Below, in pieces: positions 1 to 8,789 of a DNA stretch of 64,000 bases (the first letter of the stretch is position 1; each line of letters begins with the position of its first letter). Position numbers and translations under genes: made by a program. This stretch comes from Paraburkholderia flagellata (GTDB lineage: Bacteria; Pseudomonadota; Gammaproteobacteria; Burkholderiales; Burkholderiaceae): contig NZ_JAJEJT010000004.1 of the NCBI RefSeq assembly GCF_021390645.1, positions 868,001 through 932,000 on the forward strand. Direction: 5' to 3'. A model generated the notes under the pieces. The model made no database searches. It was not told the origin of the DNA and worked only from the letters and a program-made list of their open reading frames with translations.

Positions 1-259
1 TGTCGTGAAGAACAACCCGGACCCGCAACTCGCGCAAAAGCTCGCGCAGTTCCTGCTTTCGACGCCTGCGCAAAGCAAGGCGGCCGCCGCCGGCAAGCAG
101 ATCCCGACCAACCAGAACGCGACCATGCCGCCCGACATGCAAAAGAGCCTGGGCAACCTCGACCAGCTCGTGAAGAAGGTGACGGTGGTGGACTGGGACG
201 TCATCAACGAACACCGTGCGCAGTGGGATTCGCGCTGGAACAGGCAGATCGAGCAATGA
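1..259 (+). CDS. ABC transporter periplasmic substrate-binding protein, C-terminal fragment
   Basis: This is the last ~85 codons of a gene that begins before the window; it is open from base 2 and stops at 257-259. The tail has the shape of the iron/thiamine/polyamine-type binding proteins: an amphipathic stretch (KLAQFLLSTPAQSKAA), a segment like the family's LPxN region (KQIPTNQNA), and a Trp-rich end (VDWDVINEHRAQWDSRWNRQIEQ in the last ~25 residues). Such proteins capture a ligand in the periplasm and hand it to an inner-membrane ABC permease. The ligand cannot be told from this fragment. The transporter genes should lie to the left of the window. Confidence 0.65.
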   Translation, partial: VVKNNPDPQLAQKLAQFLLSTPAQSKAAAAGKQIPTNQNATMPPDMQKSLGNLDQLVKKVTVVDWDVINEHRAQWDSRWNRQIEQ

Positions 260-343
260 TCGATTGATTGGCGGGCAACAGTGAGGGCGGCGGGCGCGGC
301 GCGTCCTGTATCATCCACGGGTTGTCGAACCGCCCGCTCGCCC

Positions 344-1900
344 ATGCGCTCTGCCCTCGATTCTTCCTTTCGCCTTTCCGCTTTCTCCCGCGCTTCGCGC
401 GAGCGCATCCTCGCACTGGCGCTAGCCGCCGCGTGCGTGCTGCCGGGGTGCACAACCGGGCCGGTCTCGCAAAATCAGGCGCAAACGCTCCCGCCCGATA
501 CGGTCACGCTCTTTCCGATCGAGCATTACGACCAGAACGTCGATCACTGGATCGATCCGGCCAGCGCCGATTACGACAAGCCGTTCTTGTCCCCCGAAGT
601 CCAGCGCGTGCATTTCAATGCGCTCGTCGCGCGCTATTTCGGTGCGGGTCCGAACGACCCCTCGCCGTGGAATCGCGCGTTTGTCGAGCAGCACGTGTAT
701 CGCGACGGCGGCAGCGACATTGCCGCCCTGCAAACGCGCCGCCTCGCCTACTTCGACAACACGGACAAGGCGCCGCGACGCATTGGCTACGGCATGAATT
801 TCCGGCCGCACACGAAGGCGTGGATCGACGCCATCGAGCGCAACGCCAACGTCAACCAGTTCGAGCAGGCGAGCGGCTTCGACGCGACCCGACGCGCCAT
901 CGCCACGACCGCGCTATACGTGCGCGAACTGCCCACCATTGACCCGTCGTTCTACTCACACCGCATTGCTGGCGAAGGCTATCCCTTCGACAACCTCCAG
1001 GTGAGCGTCGTGCGGCCGGGCACGCCGCTCTACGTGCTCGGCACGAGCGCCGACGGCGCCTGGCGCTACGTGCAGACGCCGGACGTCCAAGGCTGGGTGC
1101 GCAGCGACGGCGTGGCGAGCGTCGATGAGGCCTTCGTTTCGGCGTGGCGCGCGGCAGCGCGCCAGTCGCTCGGCGTCGTGGTGGTGGCGTCCGCCGTGCT
1201 GCGCGACGGCGGCGGCGTGTTCCGCTTCGAAGCGCCCGCAGGCACGCTGCTGCCGCTGCGGCCCGCTTCGGGCGCGACGCCGGGCGAAGTGCTCGTGCCT
1301 GCCCGCGACATAAACGGCCGCGCCGCGATCCGCACAGCGGCGCTCGATTCCAGCGCCATCGTGCCGGCGCCGCTCGCGGCCACGCCGCGCCATCTCGCGC
1401 AGCTGATGAAGGCGCTGATCGGCCGCCCCTATGGCTGGGGCAACACGAACTTCGACAACGACTGCTCGGCCGAACTGCAGAGCATTTTCGCGGCGTTCGG
1501 CGTGTGGCTGCCGCGCCATTCGTCCACGCAAATGAACGCCGGAGCGATGACCGATCTTTCGGCGTCCACGCCCGCGCAACGCCTCGACTGGCTCGTGCAG
1601 CACGGCGCGCCCATGCGCACGCTCATCTATATTGGCGGCCACGTGATGCTCTATCTCGGCAACACGGAGCGCGACGGCAAGACTGTGCCGCTCGTCTATC
1701 AGGACGTGTGGGGCCTGCGACCCGCCGACAACAGCCGCCGCTCTGTGATTGGCGGCTCGGTGATCCTCCCGCTGCTGCTGAGCTACCCCGAAGACCCGAG
1801 CCTCGAATCGCTTGCGGGCACAGCGGTCTTCCAGGTCAGCATTCTGGGCACGCCCGCGGGGACCACGCCGCCTCAGGATGAGGAAAATCCGGCGGGATAA
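344..1900 (+). CDS. NlpC/P60-family (C40) cell-wall peptidase lipoprotein with SH3-like domain
   Basis: Predicted outer- or inner-membrane lipoprotein of 518 aa that cuts peptidoglycan stem peptides (family knowledge). The ATG at 344 gives an Arg-rich start, a hydrophobic stretch (ILALALAAACV) and a lipobox LPGC with the lipidated Cys at residue 36; longer starts would spoil the signal. The middle (~residues 210-300) reads as bacterial SH3-type beta segments (VRPGTPLYVLGTSADGAWRYVQT). The C-terminal NlpC/P60 domain has RPYGWGN, catalytic Cys374 in NDCSAELQ and His433 in GGHVMLYLG. No good ribosome-binding site is visible. It stands alone: the fragment upstream is unrelated and a 428-base gap follows. 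The family is clear; the exact bond cut is not. Confidence 0.85.
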   Translation: MRSALDSSFRLSAFSRASRERILALALAAACVLPGCTTGPVSQNQAQTLPPDTVTLFPIEHYDQNVDHWIDPASADYDKPFLSPEVQRVHFNALVARYFGAGPNDPSPWNRAFVEQHVYRDGGSDIAALQTRRLAYFDNTDKAPRRIGYGMNFRPHTKAWIDAIERNANVNQFEQASGFDATRRAIATTALYVRELPTIDPSFYSHRIAGEGYPFDNLQVSVVRPGTPLYVLGTSADGAWRYVQTPDVQGWVRSDGVASVDEAFVSAWRAAARQSLGVVVVASAVLRDGGGVFRFEAPAGTLLPLRPASGATPGEVLVPARDINGRAAIRTAALDSSAIVPAPLAATPRHLAQLMKALIGRPYGWGNTNFDNDCSAELQSIFAAFGVWLPRHSSTQMNAGAMTDLSASTPAQRLDWLVQHGAPMRTLIYIGGHVMLYLGNTERDGKTVPLVYQDVWGLRPADNSRRSVIGGSVILPLLLSYPEDPSLESLAGTAVFQVSILGTPAGTTPPQDEENPAG

Positions 1901-2328
1901 GGGGTGTTGTTCCTATGCAGAATGTGATCGTTTCTCCCAGGATGACAGATTCCGCACGGTCGTACAAAAATAGCCCCCATCGAACGTAGCATTCCGTCAA
2001 CGTTGCACACCTCTCGTCAGGGGAGAAGCGATCGGTGAACGCGCATTCAATCCGGCTCATGCCTTGCAGCAGGCCCACGATGACCATGCGCTCGCCCACG
2101 CTGCTCCTGCGCGGGCGAGAGGATCCCGGCCGGCGCGCCAGATCGCAGTACGCCCAGTAGCACTCCGAGCAGTACTCCCAGCTTCCCGATTCGAGCGGTT
2201 CCGCGAGGAACCCCGGCCTCCTGTTGCCCGCAGTTTTGCCTGCGGTTTTAGCTGGAGAATTGCCTGAAGCGCCCGCAACACCCTGTCGGCATCGACCTCA
2301 ATCCATAAATAACACTAAGGATGACGAA
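1901..2328. other. Intergenic region ahead of the first porin
   Basis: 428 bases without a convincing gene. Short open frames on both strands lack ribosome-binding sites and family resemblance. The stretch should hold the terminator of the peptidase gene and the porin promoter, but I see no strong hairpin or sigma-70 boxes. Confidence 0.5.
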
Positions 2329-3426
2329 ATGTTACAACGCGACGAACTCGGCATGAAATGGCTGGCGCGCTGCCTTGCGGCGGCCGGTTTGATGGGCGCG
2401 GCAGGTGTCGCGAGCGCGCAGAGCAGCGTCACGCTGTATGGCATCGTCGATGGATCGATTCTCTATACGAGCCATACGATGAACATGCTGACGGGACAGA
2501 ACGCCGGTCACCAGTTCTCGTTCACGGACAGCGGCATGTCCGGCTCGAACTTCGGCATGCGCGGCGCCGAGGACCTGGGCGGTGGCATGCGCGCGGTTTT
2601 CGCGCTCGAAAGCGGCATTAGCGTCGCGAACGGCAAGTTCAGCAATTCCAACGGCAACTTCTTCGGGCGCCAGGCGTGGGTCGGCATGGAAAGCCCCTAC
2701 GGTACGGTCAAGGCTGGTTTGCAGTACTCACCGTTCTTCCTCTCGCTTTACCAAACGGACCCGCGCGGCATGTCGTACTTCGGCAGCGGCCTCGTGAGCT
2801 ACGTGAACAACGTGTACGTCACCGGCCTCTTCAACAGCAACGCGCTCACGTACACGTCGCCGGAAATCGCCGGCATCCAGGCAATGGGCATGTTCGCCAT
2901 GGGCGGCGCAGCGGGCGACTTCCAGGCGGGACGCCAGTATTCGGCGAGCCTGCGCTACCACATCGGAGGCTTCACGCTTACGGGCGCGCTCTATAGCGGC
3001 AACGCCGGAGGCAGCGCGACCTCCACGCCTGTGCCGAGCACCGTGGAGTTCGTGGGCCGCACAATTGGCGCGAGCTACCGCTTCCAGAACTCGCTCACGA
3101 TCTCCGCTTCATACGCGCTCTACAAGGTGGCGCAGTCTTTCGACAATAGCGTCTACTCTGGCGGGCTCAGCTATATGATCACGCCCTATCTCGACGTCGA
3201 CGCAGGCGTCTGGTACACGCGAGACGGCAACGACGGCAGCAATCACTCGCTTCTGGCGTCGAGCGGCGTGCAGTTCTTCCTCTCCAAACGCACGACGCTC
3301 TACGGCCAGTTTGGCTACGTGAACAATCACGGACGCATGGACACGGGCTTGTCGATCAACAACGCGCTCTTCGAAGTCTCCGGCTCGACGGTGGGCGCCA
3401 GCATCGGCATACGGCACCTGTTCTGA
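2329..3426 (+). CDS. Gram-negative porin (Burkholderia general porin type)
   Basis: Outer-membrane trimeric beta-barrel porin, 365 aa. It has a signal peptide with the cut after Ala30 (GVASA|QSSVTLYG). The mature start QSSVTLYGIVDGSI, the LRGAEDLGG-like segment (GAEDLGGGMRAVFALESG), the FGRQAWVGME loop-strand and the C-terminal strand ending in Phe (GIRHLF) are all hallmarks of this family. The start at 2329 is preceded by AAGGA at 2317-2321; an internal ATG at 2353 is a weaker option. It converges on the beta-galactosidase gene and may admit the oligosaccharides used by the locus to its right; that link is inferred from position only. Confidence 0.92.
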   Translation: MLQRDELGMKWLARCLAAAGLMGAAGVASAQSSVTLYGIVDGSILYTSHTMNMLTGQNAGHQFSFTDSGMSGSNFGMRGAEDLGGGMRAVFALESGISVANGKFSNSNGNFFGRQAWVGMESPYGTVKAGLQYSPFFLSLYQTDPRGMSYFGSGLVSYVNNVYVTGLFNSNALTYTSPEIAGIQAMGMFAMGGAAGDFQAGRQYSASLRYHIGGFTLTGALYSGNAGGSATSTPVPSTVEFVGRTIGASYRFQNSLTISASYALYKVAQSFDNSVYSGGLSYMITPYLDVDAGVWYTRDGNDGSNHSLLASSGVQFFLSKRTTLYGQFGYVNNHGRMDTGLSINNALFEVSGSTVGASIGIRHLF

Positions 3427-3435
3427 TACGCGCCA

Positions 3436-3470
3436 GTGTTCCGCGGAGCGCGTAGCGCGACGCGGAACAC
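3436..3470. terminator. Bidirectional hairpin terminator between porin and beta-galactosidase
   Basis: Perfect 10-bp arms GTGTTCCGCG (3436-3445) and CGCGGAACAC (3461-3470), with an inner GCGC-GTA-GCGC stem in the loop. It sits in the 55-base gap between convergent genes. There is no long T tract, so efficiency is uncertain. Confidence 0.6.
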
Positions 3471-3481
3471 ACTCTCGTGGG

Positions 3482-5461
3482 CTAGCTGCCGCGCTGCGGG
3501 CCTTCTCGCCACGCGCACACGTCGCCTCGCGCAAGCTCACGCACGCCCAGCACGAACTGTGCCCCTTCGGGGGCTGGAGCCTGCGCGCGTTGCTCGCCAA
3601 AGTTGAAGGCGAAACACAATCCATCGCGCCGGCTCACGCGCATCCCTTCCGGCAGGCGCTGCGTTTCGAGGCCCGAGCCGCGCGCGGTTTCTTCGAACAT
3701 GGCGAGATGCAGCTCGCGCGTGAACCACGCGGCCGCGTATCGCACGCGGCCATGTGCAAGCAACGCGGGCCAGCCGTCTTCGAATTGCGCCTGAACGCGC
3801 GTGGCTGCGTTCGCGCGCACGTGGTCCCGCCAATGCAACGCCTCGCCTTGCACGCCGCCTATCGTGGTTGCGGGCGCGAGCGTTGGCCGCAGTGATTCGG
3901 CCTCGATCACCTGCATGGGCAGCACCCGCTGCAATGCGCCGGGCGGCAAATCGCCGGGAATCGCGAAGTGCGCGGTCTTCGAACCGCTGCGCGGCCCGAA
4001 CACCCAGAGCCCGTCGCTGCGCTCGATCTGATCGACGAAGGCGTCGTCGATCACCGCCAGCGACGGCACCACCACGAGTCGATACGTCGAGAGATCCGCA
4101 TGCCGCGAGACGATTTCGACATCGAGGCCGAGTTCGCGCAGCGCGCTGTAGTAGTCGAACGCGAGCGTCTGATAGTCGAAGCTCGCGCCGTGACGCTGTA
4201 TCTCGAACATCCACTGTGTTTCGTAGTCGAAGACGAGCGCGACCTGTGCGCGCCCCGCCGGCGCGAGCGTGCGCAACACGTCGCTCGCCGCGATCTCGCG
4301 CGCGGCCTGTTCCACTTCGCGTCCACCTGGTGACAGTTCGTTATTCGGCAGATTCAGGCCCGAATGCATCTGCTCCTGCGCATACGGGCACTGCCGCCAG
4401 CGGAAATACGAAACGAGTTCGGCGCCGTGCGCGAACGCTTCATAGGCCCACAGGCGCACCATGCCCGGCGCAGGCACCGGATTCCACGGCGCCCAGTTCA
4501 CCGGCCCCGCCTGCTGCTCCATCACCCAGAAGCGTCCGCCGCCAATCGTGCGGTAACGGTCGTGGTCGAACGAGGAGACATCGGGGTGCGCGGTGCGTGC
4601 GTAGCGGGCCTTGTCCGCTTCCGGCAACCCGATCACTTCGGTGCGCGCGATCGGATAGCTGTCCCACGTCGCCACGTCGATGGCCTTGTCCGCGGCGAAC
4701 CGGTAGTGGTCGAAGGTCGTGAAAAAGCCCATGAAGTTGTGCAGCACATCCGCGTTCGGCGCGTGACGGCGCAGCACGTCCGCCTGCTCGCGATGAAAGC
4801 TCGCGACTTCGTCGGACATGTAACGTCGAAAATCCAGATGATGCGCCGGGTTGGCGTCGGTCGGCGTGCGTACCGGCAGCCCCACCGCTTCGAACGACGG
4901 GTACTCCATGCTCCAGAACACGTTGCCCCATGCTTCGTTGAGCGATTCAATCGTGCCGTAGCGCTTTGCGAGCCACGCCTGAAAGCGGTGCTGCGCAGCG
5001 TCCGACCAGCTCGGCACGGTGTCGTGGCAGCCCAATTCGTTGTCGGTCTGCCATGCGACCACCGCCGGATGTGCGCCGTAGCGCTGCGCCATCGCCTGGG
5101 TGATGCGCACGCAATGCGCGCGATACGCCTCGCTCGCAATGTCGTAGTGGCGCCGCGAGCCGTAGTTCCAGGGCGTGCCGTCCGCGCGCACGGGGAGCAT
5201 GCCGGGCGTCGCATCGACGAGCCACTTCGGCGGCGATGCCGTGGGCGTGCCGAGCACGATCTTCAGGCCGCGCTCAGCAAGCGTTTCGATCGCGTCGTCG
5301 AGCCAGGCCCATTCATACACGCCCGCGCGCGGTTCCATGCGGCTCCAGGCGAATTCGCCAATGCGCACGTGCGTGATGCCGAGTTCGACCATGCGGCGCG
5401 CGTCGTCGGCCCACATCGTGCGCGGCCATTGTTCGGGGTAGTAGCAAACACCGATTTGCAT
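3482..5461 (-). CDS. GH42 beta-galactosidase
   Basis: Retaining glycoside hydrolase of family 42, 659 aa, which removes terminal beta-galactose from oligosaccharides. The N-terminal TIM barrel starts MQIGVCYYPEQWP. The acid/base Glu142 lies in WQTDNELGCHD and the nucleophile Glu315 in FWVMEQQAGPVNW; both match the family. The trimerisation and C-terminal domains follow, giving the usual length of about 650-690 aa. There is no signal peptide, so it is cytoplasmic and acts on imported sugars. The frame is open far upstream, but ATG 5461 has a GAGGCGG element just before it and starts the conserved fold. It is the last gene of the CUT1 importer block, 77 bases after the second permease. Confidence 0.93.
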   Translation of the reverse strand: MQIGVCYYPEQWPRTMWADDARRMVELGITHVRIGEFAWSRMEPRAGVYEWAWLDDAIETLAERGLKIVLGTPTASPPKWLVDATPGMLPVRADGTPWNYGSRRHYDIASEAYRAHCVRITQAMAQRYGAHPAVVAWQTDNELGCHDTVPSWSDAAQHRFQAWLAKRYGTIESLNEAWGNVFWSMEYPSFEAVGLPVRTPTDANPAHHLDFRRYMSDEVASFHREQADVLRRHAPNADVLHNFMGFFTTFDHYRFAADKAIDVATWDSYPIARTEVIGLPEADKARYARTAHPDVSSFDHDRYRTIGGGRFWVMEQQAGPVNWAPWNPVPAPGMVRLWAYEAFAHGAELVSYFRWRQCPYAQEQMHSGLNLPNNELSPGGREVEQAAREIAASDVLRTLAPAGRAQVALVFDYETQWMFEIQRHGASFDYQTLAFDYYSALRELGLDVEIVSRHADLSTYRLVVVPSLAVIDDAFVDQIERSDGLWVFGPRSGSKTAHFAIPGDLPPGALQRVLPMQVIEAESLRPTLAPATTIGGVQGEALHWRDHVRANAATRVQAQFEDGWPALLAHGRVRYAAAWFTRELHLAMFEETARGSGLETQRLPEGMRVSRRDGLCFAFNFGEQRAQAPAPEGAQFVLGVRELARGDVCAWREGPQRGS

Positions 5462-5506
5462 GAGTGACAATCCGCCTCGGAATAACGTCAGGATGACGAA
5501 TGAGAT

Positions 5507-5530
5507 AAAAAAGGGCCTTCGGCTGCGGCC
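5507..5530 (-). terminator. Weak terminator-like hairpin upstream of the beta-galactosidase
   Basis: Read on the minus strand, GGCC (5530-5527), a 9-base loop and GGCC (5517-5514) are followed by C and six T (5512-5507). The stem is short. It could trim transcription between the permease and beta-galactosidase genes; this is inference. Confidence 0.35.
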
Positions 5531-5538
5531 GGGCTCAA

Positions 5539-6390
5539 TCAGCCCTTGCTCGCGCCGAAGGTAAGCCCCGCGACAAAGTGTTTTTGCATGGCGAAGAACA
5601 TCAGGACCGAAGGCAGCGCCGCGAGCACCGAGCCCGCCGCCACGAGATTCCATGCCGTGGTCCACTGCCCCTTGAGCGCCGCCACGCCCACCGTGATCGG
5701 CGCGGCGTCGTCGCCTTGCGTGAGACACAGCGCCCAGAAGTAGTCGTTCCAGACAAACGTGAACACGAGAATGCCGAGCGCGGCGAGCGCCGGCCGCACG
5801 AGCGGCATGACTATGCGCCAGTAGATCGCCCATTCGCTCGCGCCTTCCACGCGCGCGGCCTCGATCAACTCGAAAGGCAACTGCTTGATGAAATTGCGCA
5901 GGAACAGCGTGCAAAAACCAGTCTGGAACGACACGTGAAAGATGACGAGCGCCCACACGGTGTTGTAGAGCCCCACGCGCAGCGCCATGTCGCGCACCGG
6001 AATCATGAGGATCTGGATCGGCACGAAATTGCCCGCGACGAAGGCGAACAAGACCGCCGTGTTGCCCCGGAACCGATACGTGGAGAGCGCGAAGCCCGCC
6101 ATCGAAGCCAGCGCGATGGCGCCGATCACCGAAGGCACCGTAATCAGCACACTGTTCGCGAAGTAATGGAGCATGGGCGTTTGCGTGAGCGCCGCGCCGT
6201 AGTTATCCAGCAGGGCGAAGTGCTTCGGCCAGCCCCAATAGTCGCCCTGCTGCAATTCCTCTGTAGAACGAATCGACGTGACGAGCACCGCGAGCATGGG
6301 CAGCAGCCAGATGACGAGCGCAATCGGCAATGAGATCTTGTAGAGCGCGCGATTCGCGGGTTTCCAGCGATCGACGGGAAGCGGATACAT
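5539..6390 (-). CDS. Carbohydrate ABC transporter permease, MalG type (CUT1)
   Basis: Inner-membrane permease of 283 aa with six predicted membrane segments. The first is ISLPIALVIWLLPMLAVLV. The EAA loop that contacts the ATPase is visible as EAARVEGASEWAIYWRIVMPLVRPA (about residues 185-210), and the protein ends GLTFGASKG as in MalG-like proteins. It pairs with the gene just upstream to form the channel of a sugar importer. The start is the ATG at 6390. The gap from the upstream permease is only 55 bases, consistent with one operon. The sugar cannot be read from the permease. Confidence 0.92.
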   Translation of the reverse strand: MYPLPVDRWKPANRALYKISLPIALVIWLLPMLAVLVTSIRSTEELQQGDYWGWPKHFALLDNYGAALTQTPMLHYFANSVLITVPSVIGAIALASMAGFALSTYRFRGNTAVLFAFVAGNFVPIQILMIPVRDMALRVGLYNTVWALVIFHVSFQTGFCTLFLRNFIKQLPFELIEAARVEGASEWAIYWRIVMPLVRPALAALGILVFTFVWNDYFWALCLTQGDDAAPITVGVAALKGQWTTAWNLVAAGSVLAALPSVLMFFAMQKHFVAGLTFGASKG

Positions 6391-6445
6391 GGGCAGCGAC
6401 TCCGTGACTATCTACAAAAATGCGTACGAAAAAGCGACGAGAAAT

Positions 6446-7351
6446 TCAGCGTTCTTCGCGCAGCATGCGGCGCAAATGGAACACGATATAAACGAGCATG
6501 ATGGCGAACAGCACGACGGCAATCGCCGCCGAATAGCCTTCGCGGTAATACTTGATCGCCTGGTCGTACATGAAGTACGCGAGCACGGTCGAGCTGTCGA
6601 ACGGGCCGCCGCCGCTCATGACCGCAATCAGGTCGAAGCTGCGCAGCGCACCGATCACCGTGAGCACGATGGCCATGAACGTGGCCGGGCGAAGCTGCGG
6701 GAGCACCACGTGCCAGAACAGGCGCCAACCCTTCGCGCCTTCCATGCGCGCGGCCTCCACGATCTCCGGGTTGATGCCCGTGAGACCCGTGAGATACAGA
6801 ATCATGCAGAACGGCGTTTGCGGCCAGAGCGCGGCGAAGATGATGCCGAACGTCACGAGCTTTGGGTCGCCCAGCACGGGTATGCCGTGCCCAACGATCA
6901 TCTTGAGCAGACCGAAGGTCGGGTCGTAGAACCACGAGAACACGAGGCCCACCACCACGCCGGAGAGCACGAACGGCGCGAAGAACAGGGACTTCACCGC
7001 GCGTATGCCGCGCACATGCTGGTTCAGATAGAGCGCGAACACGAGACCGAGCGGCGGCGCAAGCAGGAACAGCACAAGCCACAGCAGATTGTTCTTGAGC
7101 GCGGTATAGAACGTGTCGGTCTGGAACAGTTCGACGTAATTGGCGAGTCCGACGAATGTCTTCGCGGTCATGCCGTCCCAGTTATAGAAGCTGAGCGTAA
7201 TGCTACTGAAGATCGGGTAGATCACGCACAGCGTGAAGAGCGCGCAGCCCGGCAGCAGGAAAAACAGCGCGGCACGATTCTGTTGCCGCCGCACAGTAGA
7301 GACGCGACGTGGCCGCGCCGCCCCAATGGGGCGCGCCAAGGTATCGGACAT
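6446..7351 (-). CDS. Carbohydrate ABC transporter permease, MalF type (CUT1)
   Basis: Inner-membrane permease of 301 aa. An Arg-rich N-terminus is followed by the first membrane segment (AALFFLLPGCALFTLCVIYPI) and the family's early motif SITLSFYNWDGMT. The EAA loop appears as EAARMEGAKGWRLFWHVVLPQLRPA. It forms a heterodimer with the MalG-type protein encoded next. It lies 60 bases after the binding-protein gene on the same strand. Length and topology are normal. Confidence 0.92.
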   Translation of the reverse strand: MSDTLARPIGAARPRRVSTVRRQQNRAALFFLLPGCALFTLCVIYPIFSSITLSFYNWDGMTAKTFVGLANYVELFQTDTFYTALKNNLLWLVLFLLAPPLGLVFALYLNQHVRGIRAVKSLFFAPFVLSGVVVGLVFSWFYDPTFGLLKMIVGHGIPVLGDPKLVTFGIIFAALWPQTPFCMILYLTGLTGINPEIVEAARMEGAKGWRLFWHVVLPQLRPATFMAIVLTVIGALRSFDLIAVMSGGGPFDSSTVLAYFMYDQAIKYYREGYSAAIAVVLFAIMLVYIVFHLRRMLREER

Positions 7352-7411
7352 GGTGAAGTCTCGCCGGTGATCGGAGAAGGTGCGGCCAGTTGCGCCGGCC
7401 GCACCGCGGCT

Positions 7412-8677
7412 TTACTTGTGGTAGATGCGCTGGCGCGTCGTTTCGAGGCGCGCAAGCAGCGTGTCGAGTTGCGACGGGTCGCTGTAGAACTGCTGCATGG
7501 CCTTCATGCCTTCGTCGGCCATTTCCTTTTGCATGTCGCGGTCGTAGAACTGCGCAATGCCCCCGCGCGTGCTCGCGAGCGTCTGGAAGCCCACCTTGGA
7601 GATCGGATCGTCAGGCTCCGCGGCCTTGTTGTTCGAAGGCAGCTGGCCCCAGCCCTGCGCGAGTTCGGCGTTGATCGCGGGTGTTTCCATGAAGGCCAGC
7701 AGACGGCGCGCATCGGCCTTGTTTTTGGCCTTCGCCGGAATGAGCAGCACGTTCACGGGACCGTCTTCGGCCGTCGGCACATTGGCGTCGATGATCGGGA
7801 AGCGGAAGAAGCCCACATCCTGCTTCATGTTCGCCGGGAAGCTAGCCGAGAAGAACGTGCCCATCAGCATCATCGCCGCCTTGCCGTTTACGAGCACCGG
7901 CGCGATCGAATCCACATCGTAGGAGAGCGCGTTTTCCATGAAGCAATGGTTGTCCATCAGCGTCTTCCAGGTGGTGTACACCTTCTTCACGCGTGGATCG
8001 GTATAGGGAATCTGACCGGCCATCAACTGCTGATGGAACTCGTTGCCGTTGATGCGCAGGTCCAGATAGTCGAACCAGGCAGCCAGCGTCCAGCTATCGC
8101 GCGCGGCCACGGCAATGGGCTGCACGCCAATGGCGTTGAGCTTCTTGCAGCTCTCCAGCAACTCGTCGAAGGTCTTCGGCTCGGACTTGATGCCGGCCTT
8201 GGCGAACAGATCCTTGCGGTAGAAGAAGCCATAGGCGTCATAGCCCAGCGGCGCGGCGTACTGCTTGCCGTTCCATGTGGACGCGCCCTTCACCGACGCA
8301 TACTGTTCGTTCCAGCCGTTTTTGGCCCAGTCCGGCGAAAGGTCTTCCAGCAGGCCGCGCTGAGCGTAGTAGGCCATGCGCTCGCCGTCGTGCCACGACA
8401 CCACGTCGGGCGGATCGGTCGCGAGCCAGCCGCCCATCTGCACCTTGTAGGCCTCCTCCGTTATATAGGATACCTTGAGGTTGACGTCGGGGTTGGCCTT
8501 CTGGAATTTGTCGAAGGCGTCTTGCCATGTCGAGCGCTGGTTGGCGCGCGCCGAGACGTTGACCGTGAGCGTCCCGGCATTGGCGGCGATGCTCGTGAAC
8601 GCCGTCGCTGCAACGATCGCAACGGCGGCCGAGGCGCGGGCTAGCGAACCGAACGTTTTCATGCGATTAGAAAACAT
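7412..8677 (-). CDS. Periplasmic sugar-binding protein of the CUT1 ABC importer
   Basis: Family 1 solute-binding protein, 421 aa. The start MFSNRMKTFGSLARASAAVAIVAATAF gives a signal peptide cut near ANA|GTLTVNVSA. The body shows the family pattern: FDKFQKANPDVNLKVSYI, then DPPDVVSWHDGERMAYYAQRGLLEDLS, and NGKAAMMLMGTF. ATG 8677 has AGGAGA seven bases upstream; the frame continues further but without a better site. It captures the sugar for the permeases downstream. The neighbouring GH42 enzyme suggests a beta-galactoside, but the ligand is inferred. Confidence 0.92.
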   Translation of the reverse strand: MFSNRMKTFGSLARASAAVAIVAATAFTSIAANAGTLTVNVSARANQRSTWQDAFDKFQKANPDVNLKVSYITEEAYKVQMGGWLATDPPDVVSWHDGERMAYYAQRGLLEDLSPDWAKNGWNEQYASVKGASTWNGKQYAAPLGYDAYGFFYRKDLFAKAGIKSEPKTFDELLESCKKLNAIGVQPIAVAARDSWTLAAWFDYLDLRINGNEFHQQLMAGQIPYTDPRVKKVYTTWKTLMDNHCFMENALSYDVDSIAPVLVNGKAAMMLMGTFFSASFPANMKQDVGFFRFPIIDANVPTAEDGPVNVLLIPAKAKNKADARRLLAFMETPAINAELAQGWGQLPSNNKAAEPDDPISKVGFQTLASTRGGIAQFYDRDMQKEMADEGMKAMQQFYSDPSQLDTLLARLETTRQRIYHK

Positions 8678-8701
8678 CTGTTGTCTCCTATGTCGATCCA
8701 T

Positions 8702-8716
8702 CCAACATGCTGTTGG
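8702..8716 (-). promoter_or_regulatory. Small hairpin just upstream of the binding-protein gene
   Basis: CCAACA (8702-8707), TGC loop, TGTTGG (8711-8716): a perfect 6-bp stem 25 bases before the binding-protein start. It may stabilise the mRNA 5' end so that the binding protein is made in excess over the ATPase. This is inference. Confidence 0.3.
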
Positions 8717-8789
8717 ACTGCCTTTGTCGACTGACGGCACTCGCGCCGCCAGACCTGGTGACCCGCTCTACCGGCGGGGTATAACGAAA

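Noticed and set aside
1901..2328. Possible small gene before the first porin
   Set aside because: Open frames on both strands lack ribosome-binding sites and recognisable sequence.
5462..5956. Upstream extension of the beta-galactosidase frame
   Set aside because: The frame is open but overlaps the permease gene in another phase. The GH42 fold begins at ATG 5461, which has its own ribosome-binding site.
6389..8644. 751-codon open frame on the plus strand across the CUT1 genes
   Set aside because: It is antisense to three genes with clear family motifs, has His/Arg/Glu-rich composition and no signal. It is a GC-rich shadow.
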